A stretch of DNA of 64,000 bases from Glaciihabitans arcticus (GCF_004310685.1 NZ_SISG01000001.1:2294001-2358000), one strand, 5' to 3'; positions 8,611 to 18,314 are shown, counted from the first letter of the stretch. Notes: generated from the letters alone by a model not told the origin. A program made the numbers and translations.

Positions 8611-9933
8611 ATGACAGCCACTCCCCGCACGCGATCACAACGCCTCGACACACTGCCCTGGACGCGCAAGCACTCCCGCCTCCTCGGCGGCAGCGGGGTC
8701 GGCTGGGCACTCGACGCCATGGACGTCGGCCTCATTTCGTTCGTGATCGCGCAGCTCGCCGTGGCCTGGAAGGCTGATGCCGGCCAGCTCGGATTCGTCG
8801 CCTCCGCCGGCTTCCTCGGCATGGCGATCGGCGCGAGCCTCGGCGGCCTGCTCGCCGACCGGCTCGGGCGCCGCCAGGTCTTCGCCCTCACCCTGCTGGT
8901 ATACGGCGTCTTCACCGGTCTCTCGGCGCTCGCGCTCTCGGTCGGAGCACTCATCGCGCTGCGCTTTCTCGTGGGACTCGGCCTCGGCGCGGAGCTACCC
9001 GTCGCCTCGACGCTCGTGAGCGAGTTCGCGCCCGCGCGTATTCGTGGGCGCGTGATCGTCATCCTCGAATCGTTCTGGGCTGTCGGCTGGACGGCCGCCG
9101 CCCTGATCGGCTACTTCATCATTCCGACCAGCGATTCGGGATGGCGTTGGGCTCTGGCTCTCGGTGCCGTTCCCGCGGTGTGGGCGATCTTCATCCGCCT
9201 GCGCCTGCCCGAGTCGGTGCGCTTTCTCGAGGCGAAGGGCCGTCACGCCGAAGCCGAGGCGATCGTCGCCGACTTCGAGCAGGCGGCCGGAGTCGAGACG
9301 CCGGAGGCCGCTGAGGAGGCCCCTGTCGTCGCCAGGAAGAATTCGATCGCCACACTGTTCGGCGCGCACCTGCGTCGCCGCACGATCTCGCTCTGGCTGG
9401 TCTGGTTCTGCGTCAACTTCGCCTACTACGGTGCCTTCATCTGGCTGCCGACCCTGCTCGTGGCGCAGGGCTTCTCGCTCGTGCGGTCGTTCGAGTACAC
9501 ACTCATCATCACGCTGGCTCAGCTGCCGGGCTACGCGGTCTCGGCCTGGCTGGTGGAGAAGTGGGGACGCCGGGTCACGCTCGCGGTCTTCCTCGCCGGC
9601 TCCGCGGTGTCGGCCGGGTTCTTCGGCACGGCTGGCGACGTCACGACGATCCTCGTCTTCGGCGCACTGCTCTCCTTCTTCAACCTCGGCGCGTGGGGCG
9701 CGCTCTACGCCGTGACGCCAGAGCTCTACCCGACGCGCGTGCGCGGTACGGGCGCCGGCTGGGCCGCCGGATTCGGGCGCCTCGCCTCGATCATCGCCCC
9801 GCTGTGTGTGCCCGCCCTGCTCGCCGCGGGCGGGGTCGCGCTGCCGTTCGGGGTGTTCGCCGCCGTCTTCGCGGTGGCCGCGCTCGCCGCCCTCACCCTG
9901 CCCGACCTGCGCGGGGCCGCGCTCGAGGACTAG
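8611..9933 (+). CDS. Major facilitator superfamily transporter (sugar/aromatic-acid symporter type)
   Basis: A 440-residue transporter with 12 predicted TM helices in two halves. ADRLGRRQV (about residue 86-94) is the loop 2-3 MFS motif, GLGLGAELPVASTLVSEFAP is the helix 4-5 motif, and PARIRGR follows; the second half repeats VEKWGRRVT. PESVRFLEAKGRHAEAEAIV is the central cytoplasmic loop typical of the metabolite:H+ symporter family. Start ATG 8611 has GGAAG 7 bases upstream. The substrate is not determined. Confidence 0.88.
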   Translation: MTATPRTRSQRLDTLPWTRKHSRLLGGSGVGWALDAMDVGLISFVIAQLAVAWKADAGQLGFVASAGFLGMAIGASLGGLLADRLGRRQVFALTLLVYGVFTGLSALALSVGALIALRFLVGLGLGAELPVASTLVSEFAPARIRGRVIVILESFWAVGWTAAALIGYFIIPTSDSGWRWALALGAVPAVWAIFIRLRLPESVRFLEAKGRHAEAEAIVADFEQAAGVETPEAAEEAPVVARKNSIATLFGAHLRRRTISLWLVWFCVNFAYYGAFIWLPTLLVAQGFSLVRSFEYTLIITLAQLPGYAVSAWLVEKWGRRVTLAVFLAGSAVSAGFFGTAGDVTTILVFGALLSFFNLGAWGALYAVTPELYPTRVRGTGAGWAAGFGRLASIIAPLCVPALLAAGGVALPFGVFAAVFAVAALAALTLPDLRGAALED

Positions 9934-9992
9934 GGAATTCGTCGCCGCGAGTCACGTTGCATTAACGGTCACCCCCGAACAAAGGAACTTGC

Positions 9993-10412
9993 ATGCCCAC
10001 GATCTACTCCATCGACGCCCTCTCCACCGGTGCCGGCCGCGACGGTCACGTCACCACTAGCGACGGCATGGTCGACCTGGAGATGCGGGCACCCAAGGAG
10101 CTCGGCGGATCCGGCGAGGGCTTCAATCCCGAGCAGCTGTTTGCGGCCGGCTATGCGGCCTGCTTCCACTCCGCCCTGAACAGCGTCGCCCGCCAGCGCA
10201 AGATCCAGCTGACCGACGCGACGGTCGGCGCGCGCGTCGAACTGGTGAGTGTGGATGACGGCCTGCAGCTCGCCGTGCACCTCGAAGTCGTGATCCCAAC
10301 CCAGCCCCACGACGTCGCGCAGGAACTCGCCGACGAGGCCCACCAGCTCTGCCCGTACTCGAACGCGACCCGCGGTAACATTCAGGTCACCATCACCGTG
10401 ACCGACGACTAG
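9993..10412 (+). CDS. ohr: Organic hydroperoxide resistance protein, OsmC/Ohr family
   Basis: A 139-residue thiol peroxidase that reduces organic hydroperoxides. Both redox cysteines are present: AACFHSAL near residue 57 and LCPYSNATRGN near residue 121, a spacing typical of Ohr, and not of general OsmC. A strong ribosome site (AAAGGAA) precedes the ATG. It is convergent with the phytochrome gene (4 bases apart). No adjacent OhrR-type MarR gene is seen. Confidence 0.92.
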   Translation: MPTIYSIDALSTGAGRDGHVTTSDGMVDLEMRAPKELGGSGEGFNPEQLFAAGYAACFHSALNSVARQRKIQLTDATVGARVELVSVDDGLQLAVHLEVVIPTQPHDVAQELADEAHQLCPYSNATRGNIQVTITVTDD

Positions 10413-10415
10413 GTC

Positions 10416-12425
10416 TTAGCGCGAACTGCGGTCGCGCCCTGAGAGCTTTGCCCGATACATCGCGGCATCCGCCTGCTTCAGCAGATCGGGACCGTCGGCG
10501 GCCGTGGCCGCATCCGCGATGCCGATGGACGCGGTGATCGCGACCGACGCGTATTCGGCGTCACCAGCGGTGACCCTGATCAGGCGAAGGATGCGCTGCG
10601 CGAGCACTTCGGCCTGTTCGAGGCTGGTGTTCTCGCAGACGATCACGAACTCGTCGCCACCGATGCGCGCCACCGTGTCTTTGGCCCGCGCCGTCGACAC
10701 GAGCTGGTTCGCGACGCGGATGAGCACGGCGTCACCGATGTCGTGGCCGAGAGAATCGTTGACCTGCTTCAAGCCGTCGAGGTCGAGGAAGAGCACGGTG
10801 ACGTCATCCCCCCTCTGATGCCCGGCGAACGCGTGATCGAGTCGATCGAGCAGCCGGCGCCGGTTGGCGAGACCCGTGAGCGGGTCGATCTGGGCGACGA
10901 GAGCGAGCCGCGACTCGGAACGGTGAAACAGCACCCGCTCGATGTCGCGACCGAGCTCGGTCGCCTCCGCCTCGAAGTCGTCCCAGGGGGCGGAGACGCC
11001 CGTGACATCCCGACTCCAGGAGGTAAAGGAGTTTCTCGGCGACAGTACGGTCGCGCGGTTGGAGGCCGACTGGTCGCCGAGCCAGTTCACCGAATGCAGC
11101 TTCTCGGTACGGAACCAGGCGATATAGTCACCCTCGACACCCACCGGAACCATCAGCACGCCGGCGATCGCGGGTGCGATCGGTGCGAGGTCGGGGTGGT
11201 CGAGAAGCAGGGAGTCGCTCGCGAAGGCGAGGCCCGAAACGCGCGCACGCAGCGCGTCGGTAAGGCGCAGCTGCCCGTCTTCACCGGGGGCCGCACCCAC
11301 GGACGCGACGATGCCGCCCAGCCGCACCGTTGCGCCATCCGCCGGGATGAGGTCGAGCATTGTCGCGAGCCCGCCCAGTAACTCACGGGAGATGTCGGGG
11401 TTGTCCACGAGGCCGGAAACAACGCGAGTGCGCACATTCCGCAGTTCGATCTGCTTTGCCATCGCTGAGAGGGCCTTGATCGAACTCAATTGCAGGGCGA
11501 TCTGGTTCGCCAGCACTTCGAGTGAGGTGCGCACCTCGAAGGAGACGCGACGCGCCGTGCGGTGGGCGCAGGTGATCATGCCGATCAGCTCGCCGTCACG
11601 CACGAGGGAGTACGACATCGTAGACGCCTGCCCCATGTTCCACATGAACTCCAGGTGGTGCGGGGACACGCTGCGCAGCTCGGCTCGACTCAGGTCGATC
11701 GCCACGGTCGAGACCGCCTCGGGGTCCGACAGACCCAGCAGGCCGGACGGCGCAGCACGGCTGTCGGCGATGACCCTCGACAACTTGAGCAGGTACAGCT
11801 CCCGGGCCTGCGACGGGATATCCGACGCCGGATAGTGCAGGCCGAGGTAGGGATCCATGCCTTCGGCCGCAACCTCAGCCACAACCTCGCCGTGGGCGTC
11901 CGGGTGGAAGTGGTAGATCATCACCCGATCGAATCCGGTGATCGTGTGCAACTCTCGCGCCGCAGCCGCCCACAGCGACTCGGCCGTCGTGAACGAGGCG
12001 AGGCGGTGCATCGCCGCAAAGATCGCGGCGGTCGCCTGCGAATCCACGTCGCTGAGCACCGGCTCGAAATCGATCAACGCCGTCGACCCGCTCCGGTTGA
12101 GGATCGCGTCGAAGGACTGCTCGCCGACGGCAACCCGAACCGGGTTCGCCGCGATCGTGGCGCTGTCGAGCACCTCGGCGAAGGCAGGCAGAGGCTCCAC
12201 TCCGGTAACCAGGGAAATGTGCTGGCCGAGCAGATCCGTCGCTTCACGGCCGAAGAAAGTGACGGCGTTATCGCTGATGGAGACGATCTGCCATGTCGCC
12301 GCGTCGACGACAACCAGCGCGCCGTGCGGTTGAACCGAATCGGGTCGGCGGATGGGCTCGCGAGCGCACTCGATGAGACGCTGCTGCTCGGCAGCCGATA
12401 CTCGAAGCGGAATCCCCACGTTCAT
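10416..12425 (-). CDS. Bacteriophytochrome-diguanylate cyclase fusion (PAS-GAF-PHY-GGDEF)
   Basis: A 669-residue red/far-red photoreceptor fused to a c-di-GMP synthase. The N-terminal Cys20 in ECAREPIRRPDSVQPHG is the expected biliverdin attachment site. The GAF domain has PASDIPSQARELY and SPHHLEFMWNMG, and the PHY domain has the tongue motif PRNSF. The GGDEF domain (about 500-669) has an intact GGDEF (589-593) and an allosteric I-site RAKD (580-583), so an active, product-inhibited cyclase is expected. The start is uncertain: ATG 12425 or 12446, or GTG 12500; none has a well-spaced ribosome site. No heme oxygenase gene is seen here to supply biliverdin. Confidence 0.92.
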   Translation of the reverse strand: MNVGIPLRVSAAEQQRLIECAREPIRRPDSVQPHGALVVVDAATWQIVSISDNAVTFFGREATDLLGQHISLVTGVEPLPAFAEVLDSATIAANPVRVAVGEQSFDAILNRSGSTALIDFEPVLSDVDSQATAAIFAAMHRLASFTTAESLWAAAARELHTITGFDRVMIYHFHPDAHGEVVAEVAAEGMDPYLGLHYPASDIPSQARELYLLKLSRVIADSRAAPSGLLGLSDPEAVSTVAIDLSRAELRSVSPHHLEFMWNMGQASTMSYSLVRDGELIGMITCAHRTARRVSFEVRTSLEVLANQIALQLSSIKALSAMAKQIELRNVRTRVVSGLVDNPDISRELLGGLATMLDLIPADGATVRLGGIVASVGAAPGEDGQLRLTDALRARVSGLAFASDSLLLDHPDLAPIAPAIAGVLMVPVGVEGDYIAWFRTEKLHSVNWLGDQSASNRATVLSPRNSFTSWSRDVTGVSAPWDDFEAEATELGRDIERVLFHRSESRLALVAQIDPLTGLANRRRLLDRLDHAFAGHQRGDDVTVLFLDLDGLKQVNDSLGHDIGDAVLIRVANQLVSTARAKDTVARIGGDEFVIVCENTSLEQAEVLAQRILRLIRVTAGDAEYASVAITASIGIADAATAADGPDLLKQADAAMYRAKLSGRDRSSR

Positions 12426-12518
12426 CCTTCGACAGGGAGAGCGCATAGACGGGTCCGGGCCGATGCTGGTCTCACTCCTCCTAATGTACCGTTTCGCCAC
12501 GACAGGACGAGGAACGTC

Positions 12519-13715
12519 CTAGGCCGCGACCCGAGCCCGCTCGACCAAAGCGCTGAGCACGTCCGCGTAGCCGGTGATCATCCGCTGCCGCCCGAGACGC
12601 GGGCGCGACGCGAGGCTGCGCTCGCGCAGTTCGGCTCGCTGGTCCAGCACAGCCGACCAGGTCGCCGCGATCTCGAGCGGGTCGTGGCCGGTGACGAAAC
12701 CGATGCCGCGCACGGTGAGCGCCGAGTCGCCGACGTCCGTGGTGACCGGCGTCGCCCCCGACGCCGCGCCCTCGAGCAGGCACAGCGGCGACGCCTCGCC
12801 GAAGGCACTCGTCAGCGCCACGATGTCGGCGATGCGGTAGATGTCGGGCATGTCGTCGCGGATTCCGAGGGCGTGCACATTCATCGCGGACGTCACGCCG
12901 CTCTCGTCGAGCAGCGCGAGGAACGCGGCGTTGTCGAGCGTCATCCCGGCGCCGCAGACGAGGAAGTGTGTGTCGGGTCGGCGCTTCGAGAACGCCGCCA
13001 CGGAGCGGAGGAACAGGCCAGGGTCTTTCATCGCATCGAAGCGGGCGGCGAAGACCACGACCGGCGCATCGAACGGTATGCCGAACAGGCGGCGGGTCGA
13101 CGCCTGTTCGACCTCGGTGCCGGGGCGGAAGCGGTCGGTGTCGATGCCGTTGCCGACCACGAATCGCTCGGTTGTCGGAGCGAGGAAGGACTCGTATGCG
13201 TCACTCGTCGACTGCGCGCACGAGATGACCGCGCTCAGAAGGCCCGTCTCGGCCGCCTGCCCCAGCCAGGACACGGCTGGCCCCGAGTGCAGCGGGTCGG
13301 ATCGATGCAGGCACGCGGCGACGGGGATGTGGGGCATCATCCCGCGCTCGCTCAGTGCGAGCAGCAGGCCGAGCGGCTGTTCCTTCAGAGAGAGGATGAC
13401 GTCTGCCTGCCGCACGGCCTGCGCGGCAACGAGCAGCTCGCGGTCGGTGAACGTGGACGGCTCGAACGCGGCCGCTCCCGCAACACGACCGAGGGTCGAG
13501 ATCTCGAGCCCGGCGGCCTTCAGGCGCAGGTAGCGCGGGTCTCGGTGCAGGTGCTGCACGGACGAGTCGCGCCGGGCGGCCGACGCGATCGACAGGACGC
13601 TGTGATGCTGGTCGCCCGCGCCGTGCAGGCCGGCGATGACATCGGTGTGCAGGATGCGCGCACCGCCCGCGAAGAATCCTTCGTACAGCGACAACACTCG
13701 AATGGGACGGTTCAT
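12519..13715 (-). CDS. Family 4 glycosyltransferase
   Basis: A 398-residue GT-B fold enzyme that transfers a sugar from a nucleotide donor. The N-terminal half begins VLSLYEGFFAGGARILHTD, with GGA at the acceptor loop. In the C-terminal half, FAARFDAMKDPGLFLRSVA and FGEASPLCLLEGAASG carry the donor-binding E-x7-E motif. ATG 13715 is preceded by AAAGGCG. It is upstream of the phytochrome gene on the same strand with a short gap. The sugar and acceptor are unknown; envelope polysaccharide or small-molecule glycosylation is possible. Confidence 0.85.
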   Translation of the reverse strand: MNRPIRVLSLYEGFFAGGARILHTDVIAGLHGAGDQHHSVLSIASAARRDSSVQHLHRDPRYLRLKAAGLEISTLGRVAGAAAFEPSTFTDRELLVAAQAVRQADVILSLKEQPLGLLLALSERGMMPHIPVAACLHRSDPLHSGPAVSWLGQAAETGLLSAVISCAQSTSDAYESFLAPTTERFVVGNGIDTDRFRPGTEVEQASTRRLFGIPFDAPVVVFAARFDAMKDPGLFLRSVAAFSKRRPDTHFLVCGAGMTLDNAAFLALLDESGVTSAMNVHALGIRDDMPDIYRIADIVALTSAFGEASPLCLLEGAASGATPVTTDVGDSALTVRGIGFVTGHDPLEIAATWSAVLDQRAELRERSLASRPRLGRQRMITGYADVLSALVERARVAA

Positions 13716-13860
13716 TGCGACGCCTTTCGCGAGGTGGGCGGGACCGCGGCGCCGTTGCCGTTCGGACAATGCTGGAAGATGGGCGGCCGGAAGTCGATTA
13801 ACCCCCGATGTGCATTGTGTGAACGACAGGACCCGGCTCGCTCGCGGCGATAATGGAACA

Positions 13861-14253
13861 ATGGAGCCCTGGGAGATGCGCGAGTGGTTCGCCGACTATC
13901 TCGAGGCGCTCAATCGGCACGACCTCGATGACGTGCGCGAGTTCGTGGATTCTTCGGTCAAGCGCGCACACCTGCCAGGAGGCGCGGACGCGTGGATCGG
14001 CGACCTCGATTCCCTCTTCCAGGGGTTTCCGGACTGGCAGTGGAGGCGCATCCAACTGGTCGTCGAGGAGGACCGCCTCGCCGTGCACCTGCGCGGGGGC
14101 GGGACGCACACCGGCGTCTTCCGCGGCATCGCGCCGAGCCGGCGGCACGTGAACGTAGCAGAGTACGGGTTCTATCGGGTGGTCAAGGGGCGCGTCGTCG
14201 AGTTCTCGGGCACCGCCGACCTGGACCAGATCGCGGCGCAGCTGGGGGCGTGA
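13861..14253 (+). CDS. SnoaL-like/NTF2-fold protein
   Basis: A 130-residue protein of one alpha+beta barrel. The start MEPWEMREWFADYLEALNRHDLDDVREFVD (W near residue 4, YLEALNRHD near 13-21) is typical of SnoaL-like polyketide cyclase and ester-cyclase relatives, and the remaining strands follow the NTF2 pattern. Such proteins range from enzymes to ligand binders, so function is unassigned. A GATAAT-like box close to the ATG could make the transcript nearly leaderless (inference). Confidence 0.75.
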   Translation: MEPWEMREWFADYLEALNRHDLDDVREFVDSSVKRAHLPGGADAWIGDLDSLFQGFPDWQWRRIQLVVEEDRLAVHLRGGGTHTGVFRGIAPSRRHVNVAEYGFYRVVKGRVVEFSGTADLDQIAAQLGA

Positions 14254-14284
14254 CTCAGGAAGGCGCGAGTGGCAGGCTTCTGTC

Positions 14285-14974
14285 ATGCGCATGCTTCTGA
14301 CGTCGAGCGGACTCCAGAACGAACTCGTCCGCGAGACCTTCCTCGGGCTGCTCGATCGCCCTCCCGCCGAGTCGAGCATCGCGGTCATCATCGACGCGAT
14401 CCTGCCGTTCGACGGCGACAACAGTTCGACCCTCGAGCACCTCACGCAGCTCCACTCTCTGGGCTGGGAGCAGTTCGACCTGATGTCGCTGTTCGGCGGC
14501 CCTCGAGCGGTGATCGAGGAGCGACTCAGGTCCGCGGACGTTATCTTCTGCTACGGCGGCACCAACCACTGGCTGGCCCACGCATGGACCGCCTCCGGCC
14601 TGGCGCCACTCCTGCAGGAACTGCTCGAGGAGAAGGTCTACCTCGGCACCAGCGCCGGCTCGATGATCTTCTCGCGCCGGCACGCCGACATGGTCGAGGC
14701 ATTCGACGACCGGGATGAGGTCGAGATGCTGCAGCTCCACTCGGTCGCACCGGCGCTGCCACTCTTCGACTGGAGCGTGATGGCGCACCTGGATGCGCCG
14801 TACTTCCCCGACCAGACCGACGAGACGCTCAGCGCCGGCGCCGCCCGGCTCGCCGGCCCGCTGTACGTCATCGACGACGACACAGCACTGCTGGTTCGGG
14901 ATGCCGCTCAGCCTCCCGAGATCATCTCGACGGGGCGTTGGCTCGAGTTCGATCGGGACGGTCGCCGGATCTGA
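14285..14974 (+). CDS. Peptidase S51-like (dipeptidase E family) protein
   Basis: A 229-residue protein of class I glutamine amidotransferase-like fold. GTSAGSM near residue 122 holds the nucleophile serine of the S51 family, and CYGGTNHWL near residue 81 matches the GGGN oxyanion region. The length equals dipeptidase E (about 230). It may hydrolyse N-terminal aspartyl dipeptides, or be a related amide hydrolase. It lies 31 bases after the SnoaL-like gene and ends at a terminator. Confidence 0.82.
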   Translation: MRMLLTSSGLQNELVRETFLGLLDRPPAESSIAVIIDAILPFDGDNSSTLEHLTQLHSLGWEQFDLMSLFGGPRAVIEERLRSADVIFCYGGTNHWLAHAWTASGLAPLLQELLEEKVYLGTSAGSMIFSRRHADMVEAFDDRDEVEMLQLHSVAPALPLFDWSVMAHLDAPYFPDQTDETLSAGAARLAGPLYVIDDDTALLVRDAAQPPEIISTGRWLEFDRDGRRI

Positions 14975-14981
14975 CACGCAA

Positions 14982-15013
14982 AAGCCCCGCAATCCGTGAG
15001 GACTGCGGGGCTT
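14982..15013. terminator. Rho-independent terminator between S51 gene and tRNA-Ser
   Basis: A 14-bp stem (one internal mismatch) AAGCCCCGCAATCC / GGACTGCGGGGCTT with a GTGA loop. It can serve both the plus-strand peptidase gene and the minus-strand tRNA-Ser, since the two converge here. Confidence 0.75.
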
Positions 15014-15025
15014 CGATCAAGCAGA

Positions 15026-15116
15026 TGGCGGAACCGGTGGGATTTGAACCCACGGTGGGCTCAACACCCACACAACTTTTCGAGAGTTGCACCTTCGGCC
15101 GCTCGGACACGGTTCC
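15026..15116 (-). tRNA. tRNA-Ser (anticodon CGA)
   Basis: A 91-base class II tRNA including an encoded CCA. The acceptor stem GGAACCG/CGGTTCC with G discriminator, the long variable arm (GTGTGGGTGTTGAGCCCAC region) and the T-arm GTGGGTTCAAATCCCAC are all present. The anticodon loop CTCTCGAAAA reads UCG codons. Discriminator G and the long variable arm are serine identity elements. Confidence 0.95.
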
Positions 15117-15202
15117 GTCGACAATAGTAGTACATCGCCGCGCCCAGCCCTTTCACAGGCTGGGCATAAGGCCCGCATAGCCTGCGCCAGCACGATGCAG
15201 CA

Positions 15203-16417
15203 ATGAAGATCTCGAAACCCATGCTGGTGAACTCGATCCTCGGCGTCGTCGTCGCGGGCGCCATCGCCGGCTCCCTGCTGCTGATCCTGCCCGCCCAGGC
15301 GTCCACCGACACCGAGGCCACCCAGCTGACGACGACCGTTCAGCAGGGCCCGGTGAGCACCACTATCAGCGCGAGCGGGTCGATTGCCGCCGTACAGGAG
15401 GTGAGCGCCTCGTTCGCCGTGTCCGGCACGATTGCCTCAGTGGATGTCGCGCTCGGCGACACGGTGACGGCGGGCCAGAAACTGGGCACCCTCGACACCA
15501 CGGATCTCAGCGCGGCAGTGAGCGAGGCCTCGTCCAGCCTGTCGAGTGCCTACGCCGATCGCACGAGCGCCAATACCGCGCTTGCGAAAGCCAAGAAGGA
15601 CGCGACATCCTCTGACCCCTCCGTCAGCCAGAATGCATCGCAGGCCGCCAGCAGCGCCCGATCACAGCTGAGCAGTGCGGAGGAGAAGATCACCACGGCG
15701 GCGAAGCAGGTGGCCGCCGCCAAGGCGGATCTCGCCGACGCCACGCTGAAAGCTCCGATCGCGGGCCTCGTGATCGCCGTCAACGGCACGGTCGGCGGAT
15801 CCAGCAGTTCGACCGGCGGCGCCGAGAGCACCACCACCGGCTTCGTCACCATCGCCGACGTCACGAAGATGACCATGACCGCGGCCATCGCCGAGGCGGA
15901 CATCGCGGATGTCGAGGTCGGCCAGACCGCGGACGTCACGTTCCCCGCGCTTACCGACGCCTCGACGACAGCTACGGTCACCGCTATCGCTCCGACCGCG
16001 ACCGCGAGCAACTCGGTCGTCACCTACGCGACCACGATCACGCTCGACGAGGTCCCCGAGGGGCTGCGCCTCGGCCAGACCGCCGCCGTCGCGATCACCA
16101 CCGTCACTTCGGCGGATGACGCCCTCTACCTCCCGACCGCGGCCATCACGACCGCGTCCGACGGCACCTCCACCGTCGACGTGATCGGCGACGACGGTGA
16201 GAGCACCACCACGACCGTCGAACTCGGCGTGGTCGGCGACCAGGGCACCGAGATCACGAGCGGCCTCGAGGTCGGCCAGGAGGTCGTGCTCGGCGAGGTC
16301 GCGGCCGCCACCGACGACGCAACCACCACCGACAACCAGCAGCAGGGTGGCGGCTTCGGCGGCGGAACCGGCAGCTTCCCCGGCGGCGGCACTCCCCCGA
16401 CAGGCGGCAACCGATGA
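15203..16417 (+). CDS. MacA/HlyD-type periplasmic (secreted) adaptor of ABC exporter
   Basis: A 404-residue membrane-fusion protein. It has an N-terminal signal/anchor helix (residues 8-31), a biotinyl-lipoyl half (VSGTIASVDVALGDTVTAGQKL), a short alanine-serine coiled hairpin (about 100-185), the second half (LKAPIAGLVIAV), a beta-barrel domain, and a Gly/Pro-rich tail. Its stop overlaps the next ATG by 4 bases. In Gram-positives such adaptors work with MacB-like ABC pumps without an outer-membrane channel, exporting peptides or drugs; the cargo is unknown. Confidence 0.88.
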   Translation: MKISKPMLVNSILGVVVAGAIAGSLLLILPAQASTDTEATQLTTTVQQGPVSTTISASGSIAAVQEVSASFAVSGTIASVDVALGDTVTAGQKLGTLDTTDLSAAVSEASSSLSSAYADRTSANTALAKAKKDATSSDPSVSQNASQAASSARSQLSSAEEKITTAAKQVAAAKADLADATLKAPIAGLVIAVNGTVGGSSSSTGGAESTTTGFVTIADVTKMTMTAAIAEADIADVEVGQTADVTFPALTDASTTATVTAIAPTATASNSVVTYATTITLDEVPEGLRLGQTAAVAITTVTSADDALYLPTAAITTASDGTSTVDVIGDDGESTTTTVELGVVGDQGTEITSGLEVGQEVVLGEVAAATDDATTTDNQQQGGGFGGGTGSFPGGGTPPTGGNR

Positions 16418-17112
16418 GCCGCGTGCTCGAGCTCGACGCGATCGAGCAGGTCTACGGGTCGGGCGACGCCGCCGTGCACGCCCTCCGCGGCATCGACCTG
16501 AGCGTCGAGTCCGGTGACTACGTCGCGATCATGGGCCCGTCGGGTTCCGGCAAGTCCACCCTGATGAACCTGTTGGGATGCCTCGACATCGCGTCCAGCG
16601 GACGCTACTCACTGGCCGGCCACGACGTGCGAGAACTCAGCGAGAACGAGCTGGCCCGGGTGCGCAACCAGGAGATCGGTTTCATCTTCCAGTCGTTCAA
16701 CCTTGTCGCGCGCATGTCCGCGCTCGCCAACGTGGAGCTCCCCCTCGTCTACGGCGGGGTGCGCCGAGCGGAGAGACGACGCCGCGCGCTCGAGGCGCTC
16801 GACCGCGTCGGCCTCGCGCAGCGCGCCGACCACGAACCGCACGAGCTCTCCGGTGGGCAGCAGCAGCGCGTGGCCATCGCGCGCGCGCTCGTCACCAACC
16901 CGACCCTCGTGCTCGCCGACGAGCCCACCGGAAACCTGGACAGCGCGTCGACCGACGAGATCCTCGCGATCTTCGACGACCTCGCGCAGAGCGGACGCAC
17001 CATCGTGATCATCACCCACGAGGAGCACGTCGCAGAGCGCGCTCACCGGGTGCTCTCCATCCGCGACGGCAACATCGCGTCGGACCGCCTCACCGGGATC
17101 GCCGCCGCATGA
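16414..17112 (+). CDS. MacB-type ABC transporter ATPase subunit
   Basis: A 232-residue ATPase. Walker [10 protein letters not shown] (residues 35-43), Q-loop in IFQSFNLVA, signature LSGGQQQR (about 145) and Walker [12 protein letters not shown] (about 165) are all intact. It is most like the LolD/MacB exporter branch. It is coupled to genes on both sides through 4-base ATGA overlaps. Confidence 0.93.
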   Translation: MSRVLELDAIEQVYGSGDAAVHALRGIDLSVESGDYVAIMGPSGSGKSTLMNLLGCLDIASSGRYSLAGHDVRELSENELARVRNQEIGFIFQSFNLVARMSALANVELPLVYGGVRRAERRRRALEALDRVGLAQRADHEPHELSGGQQQRVAIARALVTNPTLVLADEPTGNLDSASTDEILAIFDDLAQSGRTIVIITHEEHVAERAHRVLSIRDGNIASDRLTGIAAA

Positions 17113-18314
17113 GTCTCTTCGAAATGCTCACCAGCGCGCTGCGCGGCATCACCGCCAACAAGCTGCGCTCGGTACTGACCCTCCTCGGGGTCATGATCGG
17201 CGTTGCGAGCGTCATCCTCTTATTGGCTGTCGGAAACGGTTCGTCGCAACAGATTCGCGACGCCATCTCGGACCTCGGCACGAACACGCTCACCGTGCGG
17301 ACGTCGCAGGGCGGTGGGCCGGATGCCGAGGCCACCTCGACCGCGAGCATCACCACCTCGGTCGTGGACGATCTCGCTGCTGCCGGGCTCGGGCACGTGG
17401 CATCCGTTGTTCCGCAAGTGTCGACGAGCCTTACCGTGGCCTCGACCGACACGTCCGAGGAGTCGGTCACCGTGATCGGCACCACTCCCGGGTACTTCGA
17501 GGTCGGCACGGCCTCGGTCGCGACCGGTGACGCGTTCACCGACGCGGACGTGACGAGCGCCGCGAAGGTCGCCGTCATCGGCCAGACCCTCGCGACGACG
17601 CTCTACCCCACAGGCTCAGCGCTCGGCCAGTCCGTCACGATCGACGGATCCCCGTTCACCGTGGTCGGCATCCTGGCCACGCAGAGCAGCACTGGCATCA
17701 GCGACTCGAACTCGGTGGTGCTCGCACCGATCAGCCGGGTGCAGCGCTCCTACACGGGCTTCGGCGCGGTCTCCACGGTCACCGTCGAAGCGATCGATTC
17801 CGAATCGGTGGATGCGGCTAGTGCCGAAATCGAGATCCTTCTGAACCAACTGCTGGGGCTCACATCGGAGACGGAGACCTACACGATCACCAACCAGAGC
17901 TCGCTGCTCGAGACCCAACAGGCGTCGGCCGACAGCTTCACCGTCCTGCTCGGAGCGGTCGCCGCGATCAGCCTGCTCGTCGGCGGCATCGGCGTCACTA
18001 ACGTCATGCTCGTCTCGGTCACCGAGCGCACCCGCGAGATCGGAATCCGCAAAGCGCTTGGGGCGACCCGGCGCGCCATCCTCGGGCAGTTCCTGCTGGA
18101 GGCCGCGACCCTCACGCTGCTCGGCGGTGTGCTGGGCGTGATCGCCGCACTCATCGGTGCCAACTACGAGATCAACGGCACCCAGCCGGTAGTACTCGAC
18201 TACTCCATCCCTCTCGCGCTCGGGGTCTCCGTCGCGATCGGCGTGTTCTTCGGGGTCTACCCCGCGGCGCGCGCTGCAGCGATGCGACCCATCCAGGCGC
18301 TCCGCGCGTCCTAA
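17109..18314 (+). CDS. MacB/FtsX-family ABC transporter permease
   Basis: A 401-residue permease of MacB topology. Helix 1 is near residues 20-45 (LRSVLTLLGVMIGVASVILL), a large extracellular domain occupies about residues 50-280, and three helices fill the C-terminal FtsX domain, including VTERTREIGIRKALGATRRAIL. ATG 17109 overlaps the ATPase stop. With the adaptor and ATPase it forms a complete mechanotransmission-type exporter. Confidence 0.92.
   Translation: MSLFEMLTSALRGITANKLRSVLTLLGVMIGVASVILLLAVGNGSSQQIRDAISDLGTNTLTVRTSQGGGPDAEATSTASITTSVVDDLAAAGLGHVASVVPQVSTSLTVASTDTSEESVTVIGTTPGYFEVGTASVATGDAFTDADVTSAAKVAVIGQTLATTLYPTGSALGQSVTIDGSPFTVVGILATQSSTGISDSNSVVLAPISRVQRSYTGFGAVSTVTVEAIDSESVDAASAEIEILLNQLLGLTSETETYTITNQSSLLETQQASADSFTVLLGAVAAISLLVGGIGVTNVMLVSVTERTREIGIRKALGATRRAILGQFLLEAATLTLLGGVLGVIAALIGANYEINGTQPVVLDYSIPLALGVSVAIGVFFGVYPAARAAAMRPIQALRAS

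Noticed and set aside
12426-12500. AGGAGG at 12477-12482 as the ribosome site for the phytochrome gene
   Set aside because: It is 30 or more bases from the in-frame ATG codons and inside the longest frame, so it fits none of the candidate starts.
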